Of a DNA stretch of 64,000 nucleotides, positions 47,771-60,689 are shown one piece after another. A program made the translations under genes and the position numbers. Positions within the stretch are counted from its first letter, which is position 1. Each line of letters starts with the position of its first letter. The DNA is from Parasponia andersonii (Eukaryota; Streptophyta; Magnoliopsida; Rosales; Cannabaceae). The notes beneath the pieces were generated by a model. The model did not search any database. It saw nothing but the letters and a program-made list of their open reading frames with translations, and was not told the DNA's origin. Location of the stretch: contig JXTB01000006.1 of assembly GCA_002914805.1 (NCBI GenBank), positions 939,709-1,003,708 of the forward strand, read 5' to 3'.

Positions 47771-48549
47771 AAAAATTTTGTGTTCTTTTATTTTTTAACT
47801 TCAAAACAATACAGGCTTGGTTCCCTTCTTATTTGTATTTCTTTGCTTGTATACAGGTGCAAGCTTTTTTTTTTTAATGAATGCTTTCCTGTCAGATATT
47901 TATTCCTATAAAACAATCAAAACACTACGTTGTAATATAGAAGATAATTAATTTAACAAAGTAATCAATCACTAGGTGACTGATCGGTACACTATTGCGA
48001 TTCGAATCCAACACACTTAAAATGATTGTGTTAGAATAGGTTAGGTCGCTTAAGAAAACAGCAAGTATGAGTGATGAAACTCAATACTGTTTTTCAAAAA
48101 TTCCATGGCAAAATGTAAATATAGCAATATATCACATCAAAAAATGAACGTTTTGCTTAGTTACTTTGTTGTTCGAGGAGGGAAATTACGTAATACAACA
48201 TGCTAAGGCATGAAGCGATGAGAAAATCCTAAGATTTTAAAAAATTTTAGATTTTTAGCGATCTAACATTCCAACTCCTCTAAATGGACATTTTGCATAG
48301 TCCCTTAGGAAGCGAGTAGGAGATAATATTCTGATTCCACTGCTCCCCGAGTTTTATGATGTTTGAAGACTGCCATAAAACTATAAAAGGTGAACCAAAC
48401 TGAATAATCGAAGAGAAGACATCCTTATTAATTAATGCGATGAATGACAAATAACGAATGACAAATTCAAGTAGACATCTTTATTGACGAATACAAGATG
48501 TCCCACGAATGACGAATACAAGATGGCCCCTAAGATGTTGAAAATATAT

Positions 48550-49600
48550 GAAAATTTACTGATAATAGCGACGAAGTTGTTCAGCATTCCAGGCATGCTC
48601 GTTCTTTTGTCTGCTAGTGCGAGCTAACTTATATGTCCCAGGTCGAATGACGGCATCAATAACATACGATCCTTCCTAAGAGGGTCCAAATACACCAGCA
48701 CCATGCTCTTTATTATTAGGTATGACTTGACGACGAACAAGGTCACCAACTTCAAATCCTCTTCTTCTGACTTTAAAGTTATAATATCGAGTAGTGCGCT
48801 GTTAATATGATGCGATTCGAAACTGAGACTGCTCGTACTTTTCTTCTAAAAGAATGAGCTCAATTCTCATTAGTGTTTTGTTACGATCTTGCTCATAGGT
48901 TGATCGTCGTAGAGAGCTCGCACCAATTTCAACCGGAACCATTGCTTCATATCCGTAAGCTAAAGAGAATGGACTTTCTCCGGTAGTGGTTCGTTGAGTG
49001 GTGTGATAAGCCCATAAAACTTCAGGGAGTACTTCTGGCCAAGCTCCTTTATGCTCTTCCAACTTTGTCTTTATATTATGTTTAAGTATTTTATTTATTG
49101 TTTCGACCTGTCCATTGGCTTGTGGATGAACAAAAGCGGAGAAATTCTTCTTGATGCCTAAGTTGTCGCAGAAGTTACGGAACTAATCGCAGTCAAATTG
49201 TTTCCCATTATCAGAAATTATGGTATGTGGTATACCATAACGGCAGGTTATAGATTTGTAAATAAAATCTGTCATCTTTTTTGCGGAAATAGTACTTAAG
49301 GCTTCAGAATCTGTCCACTTGATGAAATAATCGACTGCAACCACTGCATACTTCAATCCACCTTGCGCCAATGGAAGAATTCCAATAATATCAATTCCCC
49401 ATACTACAAATGGCCATGGACTGGTCATTGGTGTGAGAGGAACACGTGGCATTCTAGGAATAGTTGCAAATTGTTGGCATTTGTCACACCTCCTAGTAAA
49501 TTCCATTGTATCCTTCTTCATGGTCGGCCAAAAAATACCCTTGTCTTAGAACCTTGTTCGCAAGTGCTTGCCCCCCCGGAATGATTTCCACATATTCCTT
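48550..49600 (-). pseudogene. Element B integrase region
   Basis: Minus-strand integrase remains. Visible parts are MKKDTMEFTRRCDKCQQF, a core with VVAVDYFIKWTDSEALS and YGIPHTIISDNGKQFDCD, WPEVLPEVLWAYHTT, and a C-terminal part ending near 48550. It lines up with the element A integrase. Broken. Confidence 0.85.
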
Positions 49601-49849
49601 CGTGAATTTCCCTCATAATGTAGTCTACTTTTTCTTCATTGACACATAACAATAACGGTGCACTAAAACTTCTTCAATAAAGCTTCTCATCATAGATAAC
49701 ATAGCGAGCTGCTTTCATTCGAAGTCACTTTGCGTCGTCTTTGTTTTCGGGAAGATCGCCATTTTGTATATATTTCATTATAGGATCTATCCACGATGAT
49801 TTTTTGTCAACCATCATAGCTATTTGGGACTCTGATTCGATAATTGGTT

Positions 49850-50940
49850 TTGTAAGAAACTCGACAGAGACCACCTTTAATAATTCAGCATCTTTTGTTG
49901 AGGCGAGCTTGCTAGAGCATCTGCTCGAGTATTCTTAATGCGAGGAAGAAGTTGAATGTTATAGGCAGTGAATGTCAAGAATAATCTTTGTACCTCTGGT
50001 AAATAAGCCATCATTCTCTCTCCTCTCACTTGATACTTGCTGTTCACTTGACAAACGACCAACTGGAAATCACTGTATACCTCAATCATTTCGACCTTCA
50101 TTTCTTGTGCAAGCTTTAGCCCGGCTATCAGTGCTTCATATTCTGCCTCATTATTTGATGTTGGAAATTTGAAGCGAAGTGCACAATGAATATTGTGCCT
50201 TTCAAGACTGATTAGTACTAAGACTGATTAGTACTAAGCTCGCACAAGCTCTACTCTCGTTTGACGATCCATCAATGTAAAGCTTCCACAATCTGGATAA
50301 ATCTATAGCAGGTTTTTCGATTACTTCTGTGGGAAGGTTGACATCATATGTGAATTCCGCAATGAAATCTGCGGGAGCTTGCCCTTTAATCACCGTGCGG
50401 GGTTGAAAATCGATGTCAAACTGACTCAACTTAACTACCCACTTAAGTAGTCGTCCTGAAGTCTCGGGTTTTTACAGAACCTGCTTTACCGGAAAGTTCG
50501 TGAAAACTTTGATGGTGTACGCATGAAAATAAGGTCGAAGCTTCCTGGATGCGACGATGAGTGCTAATGCCAATTTCTCCATCTCTGGATATCTTATTTC
50601 GGCATCGAGTAGTCTTTTACTTACGTAGTACACTGGTCACTGTATCTTTTCATATTCTCGAATTAACACAGCGCTTGTCACATATTTAGAAACAACGAGA
50701 TATAAATATAATTCTTCCCCCGGATTTGGCTTCGACAAGAGTGGAGGAGAACCCAAGTGTATTTTTAATTCTTGGAACGCCTGCTCGCATTCTCCTATCC
50801 ATTCGAACCTCTTCGAACCCTTCAATATTTCAAAGAATGGTTGGCACTTATCCATCGACCTGGATATATATCGACTCAATGCGGCCACCCTTCCTGCCAG
50901 GCTCTGCACATCTTTGGGTTTGCAAGGAGATTGCATATCA
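49850..50940 (-). pseudogene. Element B RNase H and additional RNase H regions
   Basis: Minus-strand remains. The first RNase H (about 50500-50940) contains the ELYLYLVVSKYVTSAVLI segment. The second (about 49850-50430) contains WKLYIDGSSNESRACASLVL and then KVEMIEVYSDFQLVVCQV. The paired arrangement matches element A and the Tat lineage. Broken. Confidence 0.8.
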
Positions 50941-51640
50941 ATCAGCGCTTGTATCTTCTAAGGGTTAGCTTCAATGTCTCGCTGATTGACCATAAAACCC
51001 AGAAATTTTCCAAATCCTATCCCGAATGCACACTTCTGGGGATTCAGCTTCATTTGATACTTTCAGAGAATTTTGAACATCTTATCTAGATGCTTGATGT
51101 GATCTTCGGCTTTCTTCGACTTCACCAACATGTCATCAATATATACCTCTATTGTCTTGCCAATTTATTTTACAAACATCATGTTGACAAGACGCTGGTA
51201 GGTTGCTCCTGCGTTGATGAGTCCGAAGGGCATCTTCTTGTAACAGTATAATCCTCGATCAGTGATGAATGAGGTATGCTCCTCATCTAGCTCGTACATG
51301 GGGATTTGATTGTATCCACAATATGCGTCAATGAAGGGAAAAGCTATCCTTCGGGCATGCTTTATTGAGATCAATGAAATCGATGCATGTTCTCCACTTC
51401 CCATTAGGTTTCTTTACCAAAACTGGGTTAGCAAGCCAGTTCGGGTAAAAAGATTCCCTGATAAATCCAATTTCGAGCAACTTCTCTACCTCTTCTTTCA
51501 ACGCGATATAGCGCTCTAGATTCATAGCTCTTCTTTTCTGCCGTACAGGCTTCTTTGTCAAATCTATGTTAAGATGATGGCATATGATATTCAGATCGAT
51601 CCCCATCATGTCCGAATGCTGCCATGTGAAAACATCCAAG
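50940..51640 (-). pseudogene. Element B reverse transcriptase region
   Basis: Minus-strand reverse transcriptase remains with [50 protein letters not shown] and KMPFGLINAGATYQRLVN in the order expected for Ty3/gypsy. Broken, and shorter than in A. Confidence 0.87.
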
Positions 51641-51659
51641 TTTTCAAAAAAGCGACCAA

Positions 51660-52400
51660 TGAAGCTCGCACAGGTCTTTGAAGCTTCGCTCCAATCTTTA
51701 AAATCTTGGAGAACTTGTCAAATGGCAAATCTTCCAAGTCTTCAATGGGTCCAGTTTTGACCTCTTCATCGATTTCTCGAGGGTCGAGGTCTTCGCTTGT
51801 CGTTTCGATTGACGCTTTGCCTGACGCTTCGACTAATGTTTCGCCTGATACTTCGACTGACGTTTTGCCTGATGCTTCTCTTGGTAGCTGGACCATCATT
51901 ATGCGAGGTGTCGCATCCTTTGCTGTAAGCTTTAAAGAGTTGTTATAATAAGTCCATGCATCATATTGGTTTCCTCGCACTTCGCCTACCCCGTATTGGG
52001 TCGGGAATTTCATAGCGAGATGGTAGATTGAAGTAATAGCTCGAAGTTCCCTTAGTGTCGGTCTTCCCAGTACAACATTAAATGTAGAGGGGCAATCTAC
52101 AACCAAGAATTAGGTTACCATTGAAACCCTAGGATAGGTTCCAATGTTGACCATTAACTCAATCATGCCCATAGGCATTATGCTGTTACCAGTGAATCCG
52201 TAAAGTGGAGTGACGGCGGGCTTTAGGTCGCTTTCATTCAACCCCATCTTCTTAAAGGCATCGTAGTACAGGATGTCAACAGCACTTCTGTTATCGACCA
52301 ATACTCGCCATAATCACGTGCTTCCATAATTGATCTTTATGACCAACGCATCATTATGTGGGTAATGGACCTCCCTCGCGTCTTCTTCTCTAAAGGTAAT
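51660..52400 (-). pseudogene. Element B protease region and linker
   Basis: Minus strand. A protease-like block VDNRSAVDILYYDAFKKMG is followed by PSTFNVVLGRPTLRELRA and a linker rich in Glu, Ser and Thr that contains short internal repeats (SGE/ASGKAS-like). Broken. Confidence 0.72.
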
Positions 52401-52429
52401 ATCCATATCCGGTACTCGCTGAAGCTTTT

Positions 52430-54330
52430 GTGGTCGTTATTCAAGGTGCATGATGTTGGTCAACAGCTACTGTTGAGCTTCTTGTGCATACTTATCCTCC
52501 GCTCTCTTGGAATCTTCACCAATGTGCGGTCCTCCGAAAATAGTTCGCACCTCACGCTGAATTTCTGGAGGTCGCTGTCGGTTTTCTTCTTGCCTTTCAT
52601 TATTCTGTTTAGTGTACTGCCGCAACTGCCCTTCTTTAATTAATCTTTCGATCTCATCTTTCAGGGCAAAGCAGTTATTGGTATCGTGTCCAATGTCATT
52701 GTGATACCGACAAAACTTATTGGGGTCGCGCCTCGCTCTATCTCTTTTCATCGGTTCAGGTTGACGATACCGCTCATGTTGGTTTGTGACCACATAGATA
52801 TGATCTATAGGTGCGTTCAATTCAGTATAATTATTGAACCTCATGGGAGCTCTTGGAATCTCCTGTTTTTTCTGTTTGTGCTGCTTCTCAGTCGATTGTT
52901 CATTACTCCTTTTGTTTGACTTCTTATAATTTTTGTTGTTGTTTGTGGTTGCATCTTTAGCAGCATCCTTTCCTCCTCCCTTTGTCATCTTATGAAGGTT
53001 TTCGTGTGAAGATTCTACCCTTAGATATCGACCAACTCTTCGATAGAAGTCTTCAAGGGTACTACATTCTCGCTCTAGTAACTCTTCCCAGAGTTAAAAC
53101 AATTTAGGTAAGATTGTAGAGTTTCCTCTGGGCCTTGCTGAATAGCAGACAGACTTACCAGTGGAACAGTAAAATTCTTTGCGGCCTAGAATTACCTCAA
53201 GAATGCAATCTGAAGCTGTTGCCTAGACGAGATTGAACCATACTTGAGTCCTCGGAATCACTTCTTCGCCGATCCTGTGAGAGTTACAGCAAAGCATCAA
53301 CAACGTGCGAGATCATCAATACGATGAAGTTCCATCAGGTCGCTGAAGTGATCCATATGGTGCTGTGGATCAGTTTTCCCATCAAAAGTGTTTATGGTGG
53401 GAAGTTTAAATCCAGTAGGTAAGGCGGTAGCTCAAACCTTCTCGCTGAATGGCGATTGATGATACCCATCAGCGAGCTCATCGTCCCAGCCAGCAAGTGC
53501 ATCTAATGCAATTCTCAGATTATGAACATCGACGTCCAGAGGGAGAACATTCTCTCTTACTGGTGGTAGGAGTGACCTCTGTTCATTGTTATGATATAAG
53601 GCAAGTTAGTTAAGTAGGGTCTGCTGCGACCTTAGGGATTCCAATGAAATAGTGTGATGAGATCGACCTTGGTCATTGTGATGCAATGTGGATCGCTCCT
53701 GACTACGTCGCTGATCCAATTATCTCAAGTTTGTAGGATTCTGTCGAGATTCCCTACTGATCCTTTCAAAGACACTCCTTGATTAACGTTTTGGCTTGTT
53801 GTCTAGATAACCACGATTGATTGTCGCTCTCTGGGAAGGTTATCCACGATCATGATCAGTGCCCGAACTTTTAGTACTAGATTCCAGAGGCAAGTCTGCG
53901 ACCTTGCCTTTTCCCTTAAAGATGCAATCTCCATAAAGCTCCTGCTAGGTTTTAGGTTGGTCGCAGTTCCTTGTCTCTAGGATCTGAATTCTTCTATAAG
54001 GTTGTTGAGTAGAACATTCTCTGGGACATTCGTGCAGCAGCAGAGTCACCATCTGTCCCTCAGCAAGTCGTCGCAGAGAGTCATTAATTTGACTAGTGAT
54101 TTGCTAAAGGATCACCAGTGCTGCCTCTATGCGATCCTGTCTTTGGACAGTATTTTCTGGAACGGCCACGACAGGTTGATCTTGAGCAGGATCTACTTGC
54201 ATAACAGCAGTGCTTTAGGGATGATTTTGGCTAGTTCCAGTGTTTCTGGTAGTGTTTCTGATGTTTGCCATTGTTGAAAGAAGCAGAATTGACAATTTTT
54301 TTCTGCTGGAATAGCCCTCATTTTAGCACC
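52430..54330 (-). pseudogene. Element B gag region
   Basis: Minus strand, from just inside the 5' LTR to the zinc-knuckle-like block KFCRYHNDIGHDTNNCFAL with its LKDEIERLIKEGQLRQY tail. A Lys/Asn-rich stretch precedes it. A primer-binding-site candidate starting TGGTGC lies just inside the 5' LTR, near 54331. Heavily broken upstream of the zinc block. Confidence 0.77.
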
Positions 54331-54333
54331 AAT

Positions 54334-55018
54334 TATTGACGGAGGTTTTGTAAACAATAAATTTGGAAAAATTGCAAGATATGGCTTGTGTGTGAAAAAA
54401 GTTAATCAATCAAAGCAAATAAGGAGACACGAATTTTATAGTGGTTCAGTCCCAAAAAAGATGAGCCTACATCCACTATTTTTTACTATTCTCTGGAGAA
54501 TTACAAGAGTTTTGTTAAGTTTCAAGGCTGGAATTCCAAGAGCTCAAAATTACAGTGTGTTGTCCGGAAAAAAGAAGTAAGAGTCTAAAAAGTTGCCAAA
54601 AGATCTAAAAGATCAAAGATCCCTTATAACTGGATTGAACTCCCTTTATATAGGTGAGGATAGCTTAATGTTTTCCAATTGTGAGAATGGGTAATTGTAT
54701 AACCAGAAAATACAATTTGAGTAACAATATAACTGGGTAATAACTTAAATGAGATGACTGGTCGATCTTTAAAGAGAAACTTTTGTTTCTCTTTCTTTGT
54801 AGGTTATCCGTTTGACGAAGCTTAGTCTAGTTTCCTTTTCATTCTAGTCGCACTTAACTCATTCAGAGGAGGTCGTACTAACTTATGCAGTGGAGGTCGT
54901 ACTTAACTCTTTCGGAGGAGATCGTACTTAATCTTACTCATGCGACCTGACACGTCCACTTGGTCAACTTTTTTCTTTTTTGCATTGACCAACATATAGG
55001 TTTTTAGACCGCACAACA
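54334..55018 (-). repeat. Element B 5' LTR
   Basis: Right LTR, ending ACCGCACAACA and followed by the target copy GTGAC. Repeated GGAGGTCGTACTTA-like units inside it differ in number between the two LTRs, which explains most of the length difference. Confidence 0.88.
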
Positions 55019-55023
55019 GTGAC

Positions 55024-57099
55024 AGAAGGGGAATTTCGCAAAAGTGGGAAATTCCTTAATTTATTTGAACAGTGTCAAAAGTTATAGTTTTTATAAAAAT
55101 AGTCCATTTAAATAAAATAATCAGAATTTCATCTCGTGAACCACTTCCATAGTTCGTATACACCATTAAACATAGACTGAATAATAATTAAAAATCACGA
55201 AGTCAAATATAAGCCCAAACATCACCATCATCCACAACAAAAGTCAACAAACTCCTAGCATTACCAATAGACGAACTACAATCTAGATGACCTCTTACTC
55301 CTCTTGATCACCAAGATCACACTGGACACCACCTAAGGAAGAAGGTAGGGGGTGAGCATAAAATGCCCAATAAGAAAAATAATTACTTCGAATGAAAACA
55401 TTTTAGTGATGAGGAATTCCTGCATGGTTAGTTTAGTCCAAAACATACATATATATAATCTAAACCAGAAATCCATATATATATATATAAAGCAGTGTAA
55501 TCAAAACCATTCAATCCATATGCATATGACACAAATTAACCTATACCCATGAGCTCTCATCCTCTCATCTGTGGAAACCTAGGATGATGGCACTAAGTAT
55601 GCCTAACAGCCTGCCTGATACCTAAGCCCATACCCGGAGGGGAAACCCGTGTGTCGCCTACCAAACCTGGAGGGGCAACCGAATTGCCTACGCCTGCCAA
55701 ATGGGGAGGTAATCAGAAGTAACAAAACCCCGCACGAGTTTACGGACTTTCACCAACGGTGGGGCACGCAGCGCCACACTGTAAACCCACGATGCTAACA
55801 CGGTGCTCATGTATGATCCCATGACACGTGCAATACAGAACTGAAGTGTGAAAATAATCATGCTCTGGTTTTTCGGTAAAATCAGCATACTAGGTATTTC
55901 TAGAAAAACGGGCAGCATAACGGCCCTATTTTTAATATGTCCAAAATAATCTGCACTCAGAAAATTCCCAGAGCAATACAGTATATATCTCATACAACTA
56001 ATTCTCGACACAGATATTCGAGAAACCAAAAATCACATTTGTTCTCATATGTTGCAGAAAGTAAGTTTTATTCGAAAATGATTTAAAACAGAGATAATTG
56101 AATCTCTACCTCGCTCGAATAGCAATACCACGCTATTGAATACTCAAGGTGTCATTGACGATCACCTGGAGGGTCGGGAGCCAATTCCAAGCCCTCGATT
56201 GTCCCCTTGCAAAAAACCAACTTCTAAATGAAGCTTCAATTCCTCAAACGGACTTCTTTGCTGAATTCCTAGCACCCAAAATAGCTAGGTTAGACATATA
56301 ACTTGTCTAATTCGGGTCCGGGATCACACCGGGCCGGTGGCACACAAAACGAGGTAAATCTCGACCTTCTGTTCTCGATTTTTGTGCCGGTCACCAAACA
56401 TAGGCAATATATATATATATATATATATATATATCAAACTTCTCCATTTTCTGAGTACAAGCCAAAAATGAGGTCAAAAACACAATCCAACAGCTGGATC
56501 ACAAACAACAACCAAAAACTCGAAATGCCCAAAAATGACAACTTTCAATCCTGGCAAAATGAGGTTGAGATATATATGCCTTGATGATCCTTGAGACGAG
56601 AAGTATCCAACGGGACCGGTTGGAGGTCGAATGGTGGCCGGAATCGTCGCCGGTGACGAAAAAACCGAAACGGCTCCAACGGCTTCGATAGAGGTTTCCC
56701 GGCAAACCAGACGATGGCAGCGGCTGGTGAGGGGTAGCGGAGCTTTGGTGCGGCACGGGGTTCCTTCGCCAGTCGGTGGTGCGGGTGGACGATGGATGGA
56801 GCGGCAGTCGCGGCTTCCTCTGGTGTTGCGACCGAGAAACGCAGAGAGATAGAGAAATCGAGGGAGAAGAGAGAGAGAGAAAAGAAAAGGACAGGGCACG
56901 TGGCCCTGTCTTATAGGACTATGCAATTTTTCAAAAATTGCACATAAGTCCCCAAATTTCAAATCTCTATTAATCTAGTCCCCCAAAAATTGCAATTTAG
57001 TCCTTCTGCACAAAACTTTTGCAATTCAATCCCCACAATATTATATCCGAAAAATTGGTAAAATGTCCAAATTACCCACAAAAATTCCGGATTTTTACA
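55024..57099 (-). repeat. Main piece of the element C 3' LTR
   Basis: Matches 61936-63669. It contains a (TA)n tract (about 56408-56433) and a GC-rich, purine-biased block at about 56580-56880, and ends GGATTTTTACA on the plus strand. A minus-strand polypurine tract follows at about 57101-57112. Open frames over the GC-rich block occur on both strands and are composition-driven. Confidence 0.88.
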
Positions 57100-57189
57100 T
57101 TCTCCCCTCCTTAAAAGAATTTCGTCCCGAAATTCAAAGTACAAGTCAAGGTTTACATCACAATACAACTTTTGGCTGAAAGTCAAACA

Positions 57190-57290
57190 AATGAGTGTAC
57201 TTCTCGTACATCTCTGTCTCGAGTTCCCAAGTAGCCTCGTCTTCCTTATGACGTTCCTAAAGCACCTTGACAAGTGGAATCTCTCTATTG
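57190..57290 (-). pseudogene. Element C chromodomain
   Basis: A minus-strand frame at the end of pol contains HKEDEATWELETEMYEKY followed by HLFDF, the hallmark C-terminal half of the plant chromovirus chromodomain (group with the EATWE-xE pattern). Such chromodomains help target integration to particular chromatin. Part of a broken polyprotein. Confidence 0.8.
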
Positions 57291-57699
57291 CAAAGCACCT
57301 TCAACTCTCTAGCCAACAAACGAATAGGCTGCTCTTCATAGGACACATCGTCTTGGATCGGTACATGCACGTACTAAACAATATGAGATGGGTCCAGCGT
57401 GTACTTCTTCAACATCGACACGTGAAACACATAATGCACGTGGCCCAACTGTGCAGGCAGATTCAAGTGATACGCCACTGGTCCAATTCTCTTAGTGATC
57501 TCAAAGGGAACAACATACCTTGGAGCAAGCTAACCCTTAACTCCAAATCTTGTCGTTCCTCGCCTTGGAGTCACTTTCAGGAATATAGAATCACCAGTAT
57601 CGAACTCTACCTCATGCCTCTTCAGGTCAGCATAACTCTTCTGGTGACTCTGAATCTTCTTGAGTCTCTCTTTGATACCCTTGATCTTCTCAGTAGTCT

Positions 57700-58350
57700 C
57701 TTCAATCAACTCAGGTCCAAGAGTAACACGCTCTTAGGCTCTGCCCAACACAAAGGCGATCTACATGGCCTTTCATATAATACCTCATATGGAGCAATAC
57801 CCACACTGGTCTGGTAACTGTTATTATAAGCGAATTCCACCAAAGGAAATGATCATCCCAGTTCCCACCAAAGTCCAGCATGCAACAACGTAGCATGTCC
57901 TCAAGAATCTGAATGGTCCTTTCAGATTGACCATCTGACTCAGGATGGTGAGTTGTACTGATATCCAACTACATACCCAATGCGTTCTGCAAGGCTCTCC
58001 AAAACTTAGAAGTGAATCTTGGATCTCTGTCAGAGACTATGCTTAAAGGCACACCATGTAAGTGTATGATGTTCTTCATATATAGTCTACTGAGCTTAGT
58101 AAGAGAGTAGTCCATCCGGATCGGTATAAAGTGAGCATTCTTTGTCAATCGATCGACTACCACCCAAACTGTGTCATTCTTCCTCAAGGTCTTCAGCAAA
58201 CGGGTCACGAAGTCTATTGTGATCTTGTCCCACTTCCATTCCGGAATTGGCAACGGCTGAAGTAATCCAGCTGGACTCTGGTGTTCAGCCTTGACTCGTT
58301 GACAAGTCAAACACTTAGTCACAAAAGTAGTTACATCCTTCTTCATCCCT
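57700..58350 (-). pseudogene. Element C integrase region
   Basis: Minus strand. It contains [20 protein letters not shown] and [12 protein letters not shown], then [32 protein letters not shown] and [20 protein letters not shown], all classic blocks of chromovirus integrase. Broken. Confidence 0.9.
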
Positions 58351-58899
58351 TTCCACCAATACTGTCACTTTAAGTCCCGGTACATCTTGGTACTACCCGG
58401 ATGTACTATGAACCTTGATTTGTGAGCCTCAGTTAGAATGTTTCTTAAAGATTAGGGTTATCAGCTATATCCAACTTCCCATTGAAAAGTAAAAACCCTT
58501 CTCTGTTAGTGCTCCAACCATCTAACTATTCATCATTCTGAAGCCGGTTCCAAATTGTCCTCAACTCCCTGTCTTGTCACTAACTCTACTGGATAGTCTG
58601 GAGAAGAGATGGTGAAATCACAATGTTGCTTAGGCAAGCAACTTCTTCATTCTCGAAGTACTGCAAGTTGTAGTCACCAATTGCAATTAAGTTCCTCCAA
58701 TCTTCAAACACTAGTGCAGCTAGTGCATCATAAGGCTTCCTACTCAATGCATCAGCTACAACATTGGCCTTACCAGGATGATACTATAGGTCAAAGTCAT
58801 ATCCTCCATATACTCAACCCATCTTCGCTGTCTCAAGTTCAGATCCTTCTGAGTAAAGAGATACTTCAAACTCTTATGATCGGAGAATATGTCGAACTT

Positions 58900-60105
58900 A
58901 CACCATACAAGTAACATCGCCAAATCTTCAAAGCAAAGATCACTGCTGCAAGCTCTAGATCATGGGTGGGATAGTTCCTCTCATGTGGCTTCAACTGATG
59001 AGAAGCATAAGCCATAACTCAACCATTCTACATCAAGACACATCCCAAACCCGTCTTGAAGCATCTGTATACACCACATAAGGCTCGTTACTGTCAAGAA
59101 CAGTAAGAATAGGTGCAGTGGTTAAACTTTGCTTTAACCTGACAAAAGCTTCTTCACTTTCATGATCCCAAACAAAATTACCGTCCTTCCTGGTCAACTT
59201 CGTCAAAGGCAAAGCAATTATCAAGAAATCTTGCACAAAATGACGGTAGTAGCCTGCCAATCCAAGGAAACTACGTACCTCCGTCACATTTCTCGGTATT
59301 TCCCATTTCAGAACAGCTTCGATCTTAGCGGGATCAGCTGAAATACCCCCGTGAGAAATCACATGATCCAAGAACTTCACTTTTGACATCCAACAGTTCG
59401 ATTTCTTAGCGTACAACTGATGATCTCTCAAGGTCTTGAGTACTATCCCCAGATGTTCGATATGCTCTTCTCGAGTCTTGGAATATACTAGGATGTCATC
59501 GATGAACATACCACAAAACGATCCAAAAATGGCCTAAAAATCCAATTCATAAGAACCATAAATGCTGCGGGAGCATTCGTCAAACCAAATGGCATCACCA
59601 GAAACTCAAAATGACCATATCGAGTTCTGAATGCTGTCTTAGGTATATCATCATCTCTTATCTTCAACTAATGATAACCAGATCTCAAATCAATCTTAGA
59701 GAAGAACCTTGAACCACCGAGTTGATGAAACAACTCATCTATCCTTGGCAAAGGATACTTGTTCTTCACTGTTAACTGATTCAACTTTCGGTAATCCACA
59801 TAAAGTCTCAACGAACCATCAGCTTTCTTCGCAAACAAAACAAGAGCACCCCAAGGAGAAGTGCTATTGCGAATAAAGCCCTTGGAAAGCAAATCGTCCA
59901 ACTGTTCTCTCAATTCTTCTATCTCAGCAGGTGCCATGTGATAGGCTGGAATAGAAACTGGCTGAGCTCCAGGAACTAGTTCAATACAGATCTCGATCTC
60001 CCTATCTGGTGGTAACCCTGGTAAGTCTTCAGGAAATACCTCCGAATACTCACACACCACCAGAATCCATGGGTCTTGATTGTCTATCCTTACCTCGCCA
60101 TGCAT
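58900..60105 (-). pseudogene. Element C reverse transcriptase and RNase H region
   Basis: Minus strand. Reverse-transcriptase blocks include [45 protein letters not shown] and the catalytic [16 protein letters not shown]. They continue into [11 protein letters not shown] and LPLTKLTRK and the RNase H start around VYTDAS. The order is that of Ty3/gypsy chromoviruses. Broken. Confidence 0.9.
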
Positions 60106-60279
60106 GGCAAATTAGTTCCCATAACACTCAAGTTTCTTCCTTCCACCCATGCACTCTTTCAGAACAGGACTAGGCTTCAACGGACTCATCCCAGCCTGAT
60201 AGACAATAGGATATGCATCACTAGGAAAAAGAGTCACCCACTTTGTACGACAGTCCACAACCGCTCGATATTTCGACAA

Positions 60280-60546
60280 CTAATCCATACTGAATATTAC
60301 GTCGTACTGTCCCATTGGCAATATAATCAAATCAGCAAGAACCTTCCTATCACCAATCACAACCCGACAAGACTTACACACATTAGACACATCGGCTACC
60401 CCTCCCAAAGGTGTACCCAACATTAATATATAATCCAAATTAGAAAATTCCAACCCCAACAGTTGAGTAAACAATATGGATATGAATGAATGGGATGCAC
60501 CAGTATCAAACAAAACATGTGCCCAAGAGTGTGAAAGAAGGATCAT
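60280..60546 (-). pseudogene. Element C protease region
   Basis: Minus strand. It holds the aspartic-protease motif HVLFDTGASHSFIS and a following DLIILPMGQYDVI-like segment, the usual chromovirus pattern between gag and reverse transcriptase. Part of the broken polyprotein. Confidence 0.85.
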
Positions 60547-60689
60547 ACCGTCAACAACACCTCAGCCAGTACGATCCTAAGTGTCGTCTGCCCTAGTAAA
60601 AGCATAGGCTTGGCTAGCCACCTTTCCTTTCCCTTTATTGCCTCTTCCCTCACCAGGATAGCTACTGTTGGTACCTAGACCACTACTGT

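Larger units (their letters stand above)
44020..55018 (-). mobile_element. Element B: Ty3/gypsy Tat-lineage LTR retrotransposon nested in element C, broken
   Basis: An 11.0-kb relative of element A with the same plan: gag-pol on the minus strand, a second RNase H and a plus-strand antisense gene. LTRs are 54334-55018 (5') and 44020-44678 (3'). Outer ends are TG and CA. The flanks GTGGC (44015-44019) and GTGAC (55019-55023) are a 5-base target duplication with one difference, and the uninterrupted site reads AGTGGCAGAAGGGG in the other LTR of element C (61932-61945). LTRs differ at about 8% of positions by eye and slightly in length. Coding regions are broken in about ten or more places. Large parts of A and B align well, yet they are clearly separate insertions. 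Confidence 0.92.

Noticed and set aside
56474-56962. Frames of 73-162 codons in the GC-rich part of the element C LTRs (also 63020-63570)
   Set aside because: They are open on both strands and in several frames at once, and the corresponding frames differ between the two LTRs. GC composition explains them.
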